Assembly: GCA_003427395.1 (NCBI GenBank)
Contig: BFEA01000004.1
Location: 1,528,098-1,584,419 of the forward strand
DNA: 56,322 nt
DNA from: Chara braunii
Lineage: Eukaryota; Streptophyta; Charophyceae; Charales; Characeae
Reading direction: 5' to 3'
Shown: piece by piece, positions 1 to 10,244 of the stretch
How the letters are laid out: each line of letters starts with the position of its first letter
Position numbering within the stretch: the first letter of the stretch is position 1
Position numbers and translations under genes: made by a program
Notes under the pieces: model-generated
What the model was told of the DNA's origin: nothing
Databases searched by the model: none
The model's input: the letters and a program-made list of their open reading frames with translations, nothing else

Positions 1-82
<82 letters not shown>
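1..82. repeat. (CT)n microsatellite
   Basis: Uninterrupted CT dinucleotide array at the window edge, so its true length is unknown. Confidence 0.98.
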
Positions 83-85
<3 letters not shown>

Positions 86-1094
86 GTTTTCTTTTGAATG
101 GTTCACAATGGACACTGCTTCAACTTCCCAGAACAGCAGCAGCTTGTGCATGTTGTTATAGAATATCAGAAAGATTTACGCCGAATCTGTCCCTGGTTTT
201 GTACCCTGTGAGTGATCGGGGGAGTCAGGCTGTCGTTTTGATTCGAACTCTTTCGTTCGTCTTTTCTTCCTCCTTTTTTCTTCTCCTCCGTGTAGAACTT
301 TTTGGGCTCAAGTGCTGTTTTTTTTTGTTTTTTTTTTTTTTTCCCAAGCACAATGCGAGGACTGAGCCCTCACAGGGCCCCGACAGACATGCAAGTGTTC
401 TAGGCTGTGGGGCCCCAGCAGGCATTGTGCCCGCCCTAAGTGAAGGCGGGCCTGAATATCCACCAGAGGCCTGTTTACGACATTTTCCATATGTGGGTAC
501 TCAGGCAGTTGCAGCACGCCAGTTGGTTACAGGGAAACGTGAGCCTCCAGGCTCTTTCCAGCAACAAGGGCTGCAATGTACAGTTCAGCTCAGGGCCGGG
601 TGGTTGCGCCCTGGCCACACGCAGTGTGAGGCCGACACATCACGCAGCGGCCACGGACAAATGAGAAAGCGGCATTGTCATCACACAGTCTCTGCGAGCC
701 AATGAGAATGCGGCCAACACTTGAAGCCTAGACGGCTACCTGTAGGTGCCCAACCAAAAAGGGCCCAGGCCCTTAGCTGTAGAAGTGGGCATGGGTGCAG
801 ACACTGGCGCCCGACTGGAAGCTACTGGCCCCAGCCAGGCCCATGCAGACACAGCAGGGGCTGCACTTTCCATAAAGGAAAGAGGCCAGCCCAGGGGAGG
901 GCATTCTGGCCTAGGCAGGCAATGTGGACACGCTGCTGCGTTGCTGCGCAAGTGTGTGCATGGGCGCTGCTGGTCGGACGCGCGCACGGGCGCAGTGGTG
1001 AGGGGGGCCCTGCTGAGGCAGCGGGCACACAGCAGCCATAGCCGGGCAGCTGGGGCGCAGGGCAGGTGATGCAGTGGTCTTCGGGTAGGAGGCA
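83..1094. other. Unassigned sequence, no supportable gene
   Basis: Holds a poly(T)-rich stretch near 320-343 and a GC-rich part (about 730-1080). Open frames exist on both strands (for example a 203-codon plus frame at 94-705), but they overlap each other, have low-complexity composition and match no family I recognise. Confidence 0.6.
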
Positions 1095-1326
1095 CATGGA
1101 ATGATGCAATTTTTTGTTAAAAAGACCTTCAGGTTTTCTTATAAATAGCATTCAAAAAACGCTGAAATTTTGGGTCTCCTGTTTTTATTTTTGTTTTCGT
1201 TTTTTTTTTTGTGTGTGGTTTGTTAATATGGTGTGCACTCTATGGAATGGTGCAATTTTTGGTTAAAAAGGCCTTCGGGTTTTCTTATAAATAGCATTAA
1301 AAAAAATGCTAAAATTTTGGGTCTCC
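1095..1326. repeat. Direct repeat pair of about 85 bp
   Basis: The segment 1096-1179 (from 'atggaatgatgcaat' to 'tgggtctcc') recurs with a few substitutions at 1242-1326. The spacer is about 62 bp and T/GT-rich. It looks like a local duplication; no coding content is seen. Confidence 0.85.
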
Positions 1327-2113
1327 GTTAACCACCTCTCGTCGCATGTAGAGGAGATCCAAGGGGTGACGAGGGGAGGAGAGAGAATGTACCTGGTGTA
1401 TGCTGGTGGTCGGCATTGGTGTTAACGTCACGTACATTGGTCTTCTACTTCAGAGTGACCCAGTTGCAAGAACGTAGATAGGCTAGTTAAGCTGAGTAGG
1501 ATTGGCTGGGCGCTGCTGGGCGGCAGACAGCAAGTCCGACATCGGATACAGTGTTGGTGTGACCAGAGGAGAGTGGCGACATCGACACCTGATTTCGTTG
1601 TATTGCTGTCATTTGGACGGCATCCCCGTGCATTGTACTCTCTGCTTGGTTCATGACTATCTGAGCTTCTTCGTGATTTCGTAACTTGGTTTTCTGTCTA
1701 TCGCCGCACTTGCTCATATTCTTTGCAACAAGATGCAAAGCCCCGTCTGTTCTCGGGGGTGGCAGTCCGGTTGCTCATCACCGGCAAGCAGAAAGTGATA
1801 GGAAAATCGCGAAGAAAAGGTTTTGGAGGGTATCATTGGTGCCCCTAGGGCACCAACGCTGCGGCAGGTGCTGTCTTGCCATATAGCGGAATGCATTATG
1901 ATTATAGCTCTGTCAGGTTCTCTATTCTCTCTCTCAGTTATAAGTTAAAATTTTATTAGAATGAGATGATAGAACAATCCGCCCCACACATGAAACATAG
2001 AAAGCGGAATGGTATAGTAGATAACAAATGTACAATTTACAAAATGTTATACATCAATGACAGAGGTATATGTTTTGTCATTACCCGATAACAAGTCGGT
2101 AGCTTTTGTAGTT
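1327..2113. other. Unassigned sequence
   Basis: Nothing recognisable. Short open frames only (83 codons or fewer), no motif. Confidence 0.6.
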
Positions 2114-2226
2114 GTCCTTCAGGACATGCGTTAAAATTTGAACGGTGCAGACAAGAGAAGATTAGCATTGCCGCTGCGCAAGGATGACATGCATAGATCG
2201 AGGAGTGTAGTAGTGTACCAAATTTA
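2114..2226 (+). pseudogene. U6 snRNA-like pseudogene 1
   Basis: Plus strand matches the spliceosomal U6 RNA over most of its length: a 5' stem-loop-like 'gtccttcaggac', then 'aaaatttgaac', 'gaagattagcat', 'ctgcgcaaggatgaca' and 'agatcgag'. The AGC catalytic triad region is present. The ACAGAGA box is broken by about 5 inserted bases ('gcagacaagagaag'), which is why I call it a pseudogene. An A-rich tail (2226-2275) follows the 3' end, as expected of a retroposed copy. No upstream U6 promoter elements were identified. Confidence 0.85.
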
Positions 2227-2430
2227 AAAAAAGAAGAAGAAGAAGAGAAAAAAAAAAGAGATGAAAACAAAACACTAGAAAATGCAGGAATTGACAAATT
2301 TCTTGAAAAAAATAAAAAAATACTGTTTAGCATATGCAGTCTTAATCTGCCTGCTCAATGACACAAGAGATGTATTGATAAATTAATAACAAGAATTTGT
2401 TTTTTTTTATTTTTTCTTTGTTTTGTGTGC

Positions 2431-2516
2431 ACCATTTCTCGATTTATGAGTGTCATCCTTGCGTAGGGGCCACGCTATCTTCTCAGAATCGTTCCAATTT
2501 TTTTAAACGAATGTCC
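2431..2516 (-). pseudogene. U6 snRNA-like pseudogene 2
   Basis: The reverse complement reads 'ttggaacgattctgagaag', 'gtggcccctacgcaagg', 'atgacactca', 'aaatcgagaaatggt', matching U6 from the region after the 5' stem to the 3' end. The 5' half of the first stem-loop is missing and the ACAGAGA box is altered. On its own strand the 3' end runs into an A-rich tail (plus-strand T-rich 2395-2430). It lies opposite in orientation to the copy at 2114, the two tails facing each other. Confidence 0.88.
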
Positions 2517-2556
2517 ATTTTTTAACCTTTTTTTTCCTTTGCGAGGAGTTGTTGTT

Positions 2557-2651
2557 GAGGAGGAGGAGGAGGAGGAGGATTAAAGAGGAGGAGAAGGAGG
2601 ATAAAGAGGAGGAGGAGGAGGAGGAGGAGGAGGAGGAGGAGGTGGAAGAAG
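2557..2651. repeat. (GGA)n trinucleotide microsatellite
   Basis: Interrupted GAG/GGA array with a few AAG and TAAA interruptions. Confidence 0.95.
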
Positions 2652-3179
2652 AGGGCAGTTTGCAATAAAAGTAAACAAAATTTAACAAATACGATGTGTT
2701 GTCTTGCATCCTCCCTTCAATCGCCGGGCTTCTTCGCACTATTCTCGACAACCCACAATTTTGTCGACCCATCCCTCTACTAATGATGCAGCCAGTCGAT
2801 AAAGAGGATTGTATGTCCCTCACAACCACCTCGCCCCCAATGATCGAAGTCGCCAAGCTGCTCTCCCATGCAATATCAAGCAGCTGCCGTGAGTAATAAC
2901 ACCGGTCCAAACAATGATGGCCTTCAGAAGCACTGCTATGTCTCTCTCCAAACATGGCGATGCCACCTGGTTAAAGTCCAGGACCGGCGAGCTTCTCTCT
3001 CTGGGTACAGAGCTTTTGTTTTTTTTTCTGTTGTCTGGTGACTCGACTCTGTTCCAAGAATGGATTTTTTCAACGAATCATTTGAAAGCAACAACGAGAA
3101 ATTGTTTGTCTGGCAAACTTTGTTTGTTTGTTGTTTGTTTGATTAACTTTGTTTGTCTCTGTGTCTTTTGTCTTTTATC

Positions 3180-3180
<1 letters not shown>
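2652..3180. other. Unassigned sequence
   Basis: No recognised gene. The plus frame running into the TG array at 3181 is a low-complexity artefact. Confidence 0.55.

Positions 3181-3264
<84 letters not shown>
3181..3264. repeat. (TG)n microsatellite
   Basis: About 42 uninterrupted TG units. Confidence 0.98.
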
Positions 3265-3267
<3 letters not shown>

Positions 3268-4094
3268 CTTATCTCTACTTTGCTGCCGATGCAAAGATTT
3301 ATGCAGCTGTTCTTCTGGGTCTCATTTTGCCACAGATGTTCTTTCAGGTCTTCCACTGCACCTATTTCAGTATTTCACTACTTTCAGTATTTTACTATTT
3401 AAAAAAAAAAAAAAAATCCATTTGAAGCTGGGCCACGTTCCCAGTTTCCTGCTGCCAAAAATTCACCCATGTGGCTAACCATAACTGTCCGGCTTCTGTT
3501 TTTTTATCTTTTTTTCCCCCCAGCTTATCAGTAATTGCACTTTTATTGCTGACACCATGCACAGTCACCTCAGGTCAGGTACTTCAGTGAAAATGTTGCA
3601 AAACCATTGGCTTGATTCCTGCTCTTAATTTTCAATTTTCATCAATTGTGATGAATGTGTAGTCTCTTTTTTCTGTTTTTTTTCTTTTTCCCTTCCAATA
3701 ATGTACAGCAGCTGCCATCTCTCTTTCCAATTATGATTGCAGCAATATTGAGCTGTTGGGGGGCGACATCCTAAGTTATGCAGCTACCGCTCGGCAAACT
3801 GGTCACCCTCCCCCTCACACTTTCTTGAATGTAAGGCCATACTCTCACCCTCACTCTTTCGTGAATGTATCTGACTGCGATTTCGGCCAGACCTGCATGC
3901 ATCTGACCATAATCTCATCCAGTTTCTCAGTCGAACGAGTCGTAGTTTGAGCATGCCCTAACTTGTTTCTCTGGGTCTTTGTCTCCAATTTCTGTAGGCT
4001 AAGTATTTTCTGCCGGACCCTGTCGCAAATGACGTCAAATACCAGGTAAGCACCCCCCGCGCCCCCCACACCACCACCACCACCCACCGCCCCC

Positions 4095-4125
<31 letters not shown>

Positions 4126-4435
4126 ATTTTTGGCTTTGTTTCTCTTCCCTGGGTTTGTGACCCTGTCAAAAAAAAAGACCATGAAGGAATATGCAAACAA
4201 TGTCTGAACGAATACGTCTTCTCAAAAATTTTGAACTTTTTTGAAGTGTTTTGTGAATTTTTTCCTAAACTTTTTTGTGAAGTTTTTTTTGAAGTTTTTT
4301 GTGAAGTTTTCTGTGAAGTTTTTTCCCATTTACTTGGGAATGCAAAGGAGGGAACAAAGCAGCTTTATGATCAGCTGCTGTCTTTGTTTCGGCGTTCCTT
4401 TTTCTTCTAAAGCGAAGGTATATTCTTCTCTCGAA
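3265..4435. other. Unassigned sequence with A tracts
   Basis: Contains A tracts at about 3401-3416 and 4095-4123, the second possibly an old retroelement tail. A run of imperfect 'gtgaagtttttt' units lies at about 4237-4327. No gene recognised. Confidence 0.55.
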
Positions 4436-4460
4436 TTCACGACCTAGTACCTACTAATCG

Positions 4461-4850
4461 TATACAGGGGACCCCTGCAAAGCAGAGCTACCTCGCCCAA
4501 CGAAGGGGGTGCATGTCCCCCCGCACGCTAATCGGCAGCTGTCAGGGACTAGGGTATGGTCAGGGACTACCGTCTTCACCCGAATACAACGCCCTGTCAT
4601 TATTGCTGCATCTGGACTGAAAAATGCCCGACCGAAATACAGCGATAATGACCAGGCCTTATATTCGGGTGAAGACGGTAGGGTGGGGTTGTGGGTTGTG
4701 GGTGGGGAGGGGAGCCACTAACACGAACACTGCGCCTGCCATCTACTTCTCGTGCCCCCTCCCATCGAGTACCAGCTGTGTCTAAGGCCAAGACGCACCC
4801 TCTACACACACAACCCGCACACGCGCACACAGACACACACATGTGCCTTA
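4461..4850. repeat. Dispersed repeat, copy 1 (interrupted by a hairpin element)
   Basis: Starts 'caggggacccctgcaa' and ends in a CA-rich 'acacacacaacccgc' part. The same order of blocks is seen at 8411-8690, which lacks the 115-bp hairpin element present here at 4567-4681. Confidence 0.6.
4567..4681. mobile_element. MITE-like hairpin element A, copy 1 (115 bp)
   Basis: Two ~42-bp arms are inverted repeats of each other ('ctaccgtcttcacccgaat' at the left, its complement at the right, roughly 36 of 42 positions matching). They surround a ~30-bp loop beginning 'catctggactgaaa'. A second copy is at 40642-40753. There is no coding capacity, so this is a non-autonomous element by form. No target duplication could be fixed with confidence. 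Confidence 0.75.
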
Positions 4851-4858
4851 GGGGCTGG

Positions 4859-5023
4859 GAGTCACTAAAACGAGTTAGAATTGCACTATGGGGCAAGATA
4901 CAGTTTGCAACTGCACTTGGGGCACCGTACCTGGCCAGAGAGATGGGTTGTATACATTGCCCAAGCTGCGATTCGAAACTGTATCTTGACCCATAGAGCA
5001 AATATAACTCATTTGTGTGACTC
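4859..5023. mobile_element. MITE-like hairpin element B, copy 1 (165 bp)
   Basis: Begins GAGTCAC and ends GTGACTC. Terminal inverted repeats run about 46 bp (through 'ttgcactatggggcaag' and its complement). A second copy of exactly 165 bp lies at 50519-50683 with the same ends and the same inner 'ggcaccgtac / gagcaccctac' region. No ORF. Confidence 0.8.
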
Positions 5024-5283
5024 TGGCGTAGTTTCCGCCGCAAAAAAAGAAGTAAACGAATGGGTTAAAGAAAGACTCCGGCGTTAAAACAAGGTAAATG
5101 GAAGCATCCTTCCAGATACCACCTCGCAACTGGGCTAAAGAAAGACCCTATTAATACCTAACAGGGGGGGCAGGCCAACCATCTCTCAGTTGGTTGGCAC
5201 CAAATGTGCCTCAGCCCGTTTTAAAAAAATAGGGATCAAAGTTATTGAGCCCACGAAAAAAAAAAAAAAAAAAAAAAGTAAAA
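5024..5283. other. Unassigned sequence
   Basis: No gene. A tract of A at about 5259-5277 lies just before the tRNA-like segment and could be a retroposon tail. Confidence 0.5.
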
Positions 5284-5350
5284 AGTTATTGAACCCACGA
5301 CCTCCTGAATGGCACTTGTGTTGCCTAAGCAACTGAGCTATGTCAGTTGC
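5284..5350 (-). pseudogene. tRNA-derived (SINE-like) segment
   Basis: On the minus strand 'tagctcagttgcttaggc' resembles a pol III A box and 'cgtgggttcaataac' a degenerate B box, at tRNA-like spacing. No acceptor stem pairs, so this is not a tRNA gene. More likely the head of a SINE or a tRNA relic. Confidence 0.45.
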
Positions 5351-6391
5351 TTTGGTCATGACGATCGCAGCCGAAGGAAAGAAAAAGAAAAGGGAAATTT
5401 TTAATTGAAAAAGTATTAAAAAAAAAAGAGCATAAGTTTGTGGCAGTCATCTGCTCTCTAGTTACAACCAGAATGACCTCTCAAGGAGGAGGACAACTCA
5501 CATAAACCACACCTCCCTCAGCACTTCCTTTGAGGAATGCAGCAGCAACTTTGAGGAATGCAGTCGGCATGAGACAAATGAGGATCTTCTTCACCCGGAT
5601 AGAAAGTACAGTTTTTTTATCGCTGTATTCGGGACTGAGGACATAATCACTCGGCGACCCCAAATCCACAAAATTTGCGGATTTGGGAAGGGCCGATTTG
5701 AGGTTTTGGGCATGGTTCACGCCACACTGCTGTACCTTTTCAGACGGGACAAGGTGGCAGCCGTCTGGAGAAATGGGGATTTGGTACTTGGCTGGTCATA
5801 CGGCGCCATCCACAAATTGTGCAAGAACTTTTGTGAACGAAATTTTGCCAATTTTTGAAGAAAATGCAAAAAAAAAAAGGGCATTTGCGGTCACCTCCAG
5901 AGGTGACCGCAAAATCCCTTGCCCCGCGGCTTCCCAGACCGCTGACAAATGGGCACAGGAATAGTACATTTGTGAATTTGGTAGATCTGCGTGACCGGCC
6001 TTTTGGCCCTTTTCCCCTTTTTTTTGGAATTTTGGGAGTTAGGTCCCCGTGTGAGTATGCCCTGAGAGTTGGCCCAAATACAGCGAGTGTAATGACCGTA
6101 CGTCCTTGGCTCCATAATACGAGTCCATATCCATTCTGGGAAGCGTCAGTGCGGTTCCAGTCAGTGCGGTTCCGACTCCACCAGCAAGTCAATACAAGAG
6201 TAATCCAACACATACCCACTTACGCCTCCTTCCATACGGCGGAAGGATCCCTGAACAGCATTGACATTGATTGCTCCAGTTGGTGGAGGATAGACTGTCA
6301 GCTTGCCTTTCCCTGTAGTTCCTCTCAGGCTCTCCAGTAAAGAACCCGACAGATAAAAATGAATGCCAGAGAAAGTCCTTTGGGACATCTG
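5351..6391. other. Unassigned sequence with a perfect hairpin
   Basis: No gene supported; the frames of 159-161 codons overlap on opposite strands. The hairpin at 5884-5913 is listed separately. A region near 5578-5640 shares 'cttcacccgga...gtattcggg' with hairpin element A and may be a decayed relative. Confidence 0.5.
5884..5913. repeat. Perfect 14-bp inverted repeat
   Basis: 'tttgcggtcacctc' is followed after 2 bases by its exact complement 'gaggtgaccgcaaa'. Such a hairpin is hard to keep by chance; function unknown. Confidence 0.9.
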
Positions 6392-6600
6392 TTAAACCAC
6401 CAGTACTTGGCCCAGCTATCGGCCGCGGCGCTTCCCCATTAACGTGCCGTGCCTTTAGGGCTTCGGGGTACCGGACCACAATGGCTGGAAGCGCCAGCCA
6501 AAAACAAAACGAAACGGTACCCCGGCGCTTCAGCAAAAATCGGCGCGCAGGGGCATTCCAGGCTCGGCATCGATAGCTGGGCCAAGTACTGGTGGTTTAA
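6392..6600. mobile_element. Foldback element with 30-bp perfect terminal inverted repeats
   Basis: 6392-6421 ('ttaaaccaccagtacttggc' onward) and 6571-6600 are exact reverse complements over 30 bp. An inner weaker inverted pair ('cttcggggtacc' / 'ggtaccccggcgcttc') lies between. A related arrangement occurs at 35040-35275. The right arm runs directly into the U6 pseudogene at 6596. No ORF of its own. Confidence 0.75.
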
Positions 6601-6668
6601 AATTGGAATGATACAGAGAAGGGTGATTAGCATGGATGGCCCCTGCGCATAAATCGAAGAAATGGTCG
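6596..6668 (+). pseudogene. U6 snRNA-like pseudogene 3
   Basis: Reads 'aaaattggaatgatacagag', 'gattagcatgg', 'ggcccctgcgca', then 'aaatcga', 'gaaatggtc'. The ACAGAGA box is intact. Three bases are inserted before 'gattagc', two after 'catgg', and about 13 bases after 'ctgcgca' are deleted. A-rich sequence follows the 3' end. The U6 5' stem is replaced by the right arm of the foldback element. Confidence 0.85.
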
Positions 6669-6689
6669 GAAAAAAAATATGTATATATC

Positions 6690-6878
6690 GTCAAACAGAG
6701 CTGCCCGGTAAACCGTATGCAGACTCGGAGAGGGAGAAGAGGACAACAAACGAGGGGCTGTGACAAACTGTTTCGTCGGAGTTTCACCGACTCATCAGGA
6801 GGCTGAACCCTATATATATGTATACATATATTGTCAAACAGAGCTGCCCGGTAAAGCGTAGGCGGAGAGGGAGAAGAT
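6690..6878. repeat. Direct repeat pair of about 48 bp
   Basis: 'gtcaaacagagctgcccggt' plus about 25 following bases occurs at 6690-6740 and again at 6833-6878. The spacer includes a TA-rich 'tatatatatgtatacatata' stretch. Confidence 0.8.
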
Positions 6879-7736
6879 TTCAGTTTAGACCAGCTAAGCA
6901 TGCGTCGAAACCATGATAGGGTGTCTATGCTGGCGAGCACGAATGGTTTGTTATCTGGGATTGCTTTTTTTGCAGGCAAGGGTGTTGATTGATATTCTGG
7001 TTGGTCATTGTCCCATCGTTTGGCCTGTGATGTAGGGGGCGGTGCTTGCATGTGGGACTTGTCATCTAGAATCTGCTATGTTTGTTTCCCCCTGTTTTGT
7101 AATATTTGGCTGCCCACTTCCTCTTTGCCTTTTGGCTGTGTGCAAGTGGGTCGATATGACACACGGGGTTGGGGGCAGCCGCCGCTCAACAACATCCACG
7201 TGGGCGGCTGTGTACGCAAGAGGTTCTGAACAGGGGGAGTTGTAAGTTAGAAGATAAAAAACAAATTGATATCTTTCTTGTTTCCTTTCCTTTTTTTTTT
7301 GTCGCTTTTGCGCTCTGACATCTTTGTGACAATATTTATAAGTTTATAACCACAACTGGGGTTAAGGTGTTTTATGTCACTTACAGTGTAATCAGTTAGG
7401 ACATTCTTCGACCGCCTCGCCCCTAACAGGCCATCTTCAGGGGTTAGCGCACCGTGAGACACACAATAGAGACAAGTGTAGCATTATTATATACCTACAT
7501 CCATCCTAATAGACACTAGCTAAGTTCCCAAGAACCGGACCGAAACAGAGAGAACCCAGGGTACCAATACCAAATTAGAGGATTCCAGACCGGCCCAGAT
7601 GGGCCCAGCAATGCACCTGGTCATAGTCCTGCAGAATCATAGGGTCCACCAAGTAAAACAGCGAACCCAGTTGTTCCAGACCCCTCCAGACTTTATATTA
7701 AAATTTATCAATGCCTGCCATTCCCTGGTCAAAAAC

Positions 7737-7775
<39 letters not shown>

Positions 7776-8410
7776 CAGAAAGTCCCGAAGCATGAGTTCT
7801 ATTTTCAAAGACCAAAGAAGGTAGGGGGCTTCGCTGGCAGTCTGTGTGAACCTCCTTTTCCCAATGCGGATTTTGTTGCGCGCCAATTCCTGCTGAACCA
7901 GTGTGGGCAAGCTTTTTGCCTGGCAGTGCCAGCCTGTTCTGTCTGGTAAGCCGGAGCCACGATTTTCTGGTGGGTGGACTGGCACATCGGAACAAAATAG
8001 CCGGGAAATGGACTGGTGGTTAAAAAATAATAAAAATTAATAATTATCAATTAAAAAAAAAAAACATAATGAATAAACAAAACAAAACAGATTCATTGTC
8101 TTTCGTGGTTTGATTGGAAAGAAAAGAAAAAAAAATCGTAGTTTGATTTCATGGGTAAGTGGCAGCAACCGATCAACCGCTACAGCGTTAGCTCACCCTT
8201 TTTTTTTTTATTATTATTTTTTTTTATTTTAAAGGCTGCCTTCTCCTCATCGGGGACGGCCATATATTTTTCTCACACCTCACATATTTTTTAACCGGCG
8301 TTCTGCCATGTCATGGAAAACATATCTTTTTTTTTTTTCAAAACTACACTATGTTCTTCTCTCAAATTCCTTTTTTCACCTTTCACTACCTTCCTACCAC
8401 TACTCCTAAG
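6879..8410. other. Unassigned sequence
   Basis: No gene recognised. A 30-base A tract at 7743-7772 could be a retroelement tail. T-rich simple sequence at 8200-8232. Confidence 0.5.
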
Positions 8411-8690
8411 ACTATATAGAGGGGACCCCTGCAAGCATAGGGCCTCGCAAGCGAGGTAATTCATGTTGCCCCCCGCCCCAACAGCGGTAGTCAGGAATGG
8501 GGTGGGGCCGCCGGTGGGGGTCCAGCTAACGCAAAGACCGAGCATTTTGCCAGTAGCTGTGCCTCCCTTTCTCATCGTCCCCCACCCCTCATCAAGTAGC
8601 AGCAGAGGCTATGGCCAACGCTCTCCCACACACCACACACAACCCACCTGCGCTCACACTCACACCCGTGTTGGTCATAGACCCAGCAAA
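8411..8690. repeat. Dispersed repeat, copy 2 (without the hairpin element)
   Basis: 'gaggggacccctgcaagc', then a 'gtcagga...ggtgggg' junction, then a CA-rich 'acacaacccacctgcgc' end. Collinear with 4461-4850 but lacking hairpin element A, so it serves as the empty-site comparison. Confidence 0.6.
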
Positions 8691-8830
8691 TACCGATCAG
8701 GGGTATCCAGAGGACTATCACAGTCCACTGGCACTAAGTGTGCCGCAGGTGGCCATGGAAAACATATCTTGCTATACAAGGGACCCTTTTTGACTTTTTT
8801 TTATTTAAGCCGTAACCCTAACTAACGTTA

Positions 8831-9002
8831 TTGAGCAGTGGAAATATCATTTTGCTCTCTAAAAAAAAAAAAAAAAAAACTGACCAGCGGCAACTGATAA
8901 TCCATATGGCACAAAGTTGAGCAGTGGAATATCATTTTGCTCTCTAAAAAAAAAAAAAAAAAAACTGACCAGCGGCAACTGATAATCCATATGGCACAAA
9001 GT
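8831..9002. repeat. 86-bp tandem duplication
   Basis: 8831-8916 and 8917-9002 are nearly identical, each with 'ttgagcagtgg', an A tract of about 19, and 'actgaccagcggcaactg'. A recent local duplication, since A tract lengths are almost equal. Confidence 0.95.
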
Positions 9003-9914
9003 TGGTTCACCCTTCTGTTTACCCCCCCAACCCACAAAAAAAAAAAAAACCTTCTGTTTCGCCGTTTTTCAAGGGGTAGTAGTCCCTACAATTATTGTAT
9101 CCATCACATTCGAACTCATGATCTGTTTAACTTTTTTCTGTTTACAGGCGAGCGCACAACCGTTCCTTGTCTTCGGCATTTTGACGACGGCACTTGCAAT
9201 CGGACATCAAGCTCTGTGAAGATGCGAGTTGCAGCTGAGGCACTCAGAGGCAGATATAGGCTTAGCGGGCGGTGGCATCTGTATTTAATTATCTTTTGGA
9301 TATTCTTGATGGAGCAAGATGGACTGTTCCAGAATAATTGATTTCTTTGAGGAGTTTTGACGGCTGTCTTCAGGCGAAGCTTTCTGCTTCAGTCATCAAG
9401 TGCTGGGAGGGAGATTGGGATTGGTTTTCATGACCTTGTGGGGTTGCGGTAGGGATAGGTTTGACCGAGACTGCCTTGGTTAGCCCGTTTGGCCGCAGCA
9501 AATGATGTAAGGGACGCCAGGCCCGTTTCCCGGTTATATGATATCTGCTTTGTTCAGGGGGAAAAGAAAAAAAAAAGTGCTTGGAGGGAGAAGGGGAGGC
9601 AAGTCCTGAAGAGGGAGCAAAATAGAGAAAATTTGAAATGCATTTGGTATCCCATAGAGATGTTTTCTAGTACAACCTTAATTTCTTCTCAAAAGGGCAC
9701 ATGAGGGGCAAACAGCATGCTGCAGGTGTGGTCATCCCACACACAAGTATTTCCAGCTTCAGCAAGCTTGAGGAGGTTGCAGGCTTGAGGGGATCACAGG
9801 CTGAGTGTGATGGACATGAGCATTTGAGAGGATGAGGGAGCAAGTTGGAATAGAAAGGTCATGCCAAGGACAATAACAGTAATCTGGCGGTCCAGGCCTC
9901 AGAATGCAGGGGGG

Positions 9915-9916
<2 letters not shown>
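9003..9916. other. Unassigned sequence, possible splice acceptor
   Basis: At 9130-9147 a pyrimidine-rich stretch ends in 'tttacag', followed by higher-GC sequence to about 9270. It could be an intron-exon border, but the following frames match nothing I know. Confidence 0.3.
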
Positions 9917-9989
<73 letters not shown>

Positions 9990-10028
9990 GGAGAGGGAGG
10001 GAGAGGAAGGGGAGGGGGGGAAGAGAGN

Positions 10029-10084
<56 letters not shown>

Positions 10085-10232
10085 GGGGAAGAGGGAGGGA
10101 GAGGAAGGGGAGGGGGGGAAGAGAGGGAGACAGGCGGTGAGGTCATGTGCTTTTGCCTTATCATTGGCTGGTTGGGAAGAGAGGGAGACAGGCGGTGAGG
10201 TCGTGTGTGCTTTTGCCTTATCATTGGCTGGT
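9917..10232. repeat. Compound (GA)n array with nested duplications
   Basis: (GA)n at 9917-9985 and 10022-10081 (one N at 10028), each followed by the same 'gagggagggagaggaagggg' block. Next comes a 58-bp tandem duplication (10117-10174 and 10175-10232) carrying 'gacaggcggtgaggtc' and 'ccttatcattggctgg'. Confidence 0.93.
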
Positions 10233-10244
10233 CGATTTACTTAT

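Noticed and set aside
94-705. 203-codon plus frame as a gene
   Set aside because: Composition follows T-rich then GC-rich DNA, no motif, three overlapping minus frames of equal quality.
2431-2516. Functional U6 gene on minus
   Set aside because: Missing 5' stem and altered ACAGAGA region; no upstream promoter elements found.
9917-10224. Arg-Glu / Ser-Leu repeat proteins over GA arrays
   Set aside because: Translation of microsatellite DNA; the same artefact occurs at 1-82, 3181-3264 and 11429-11548.
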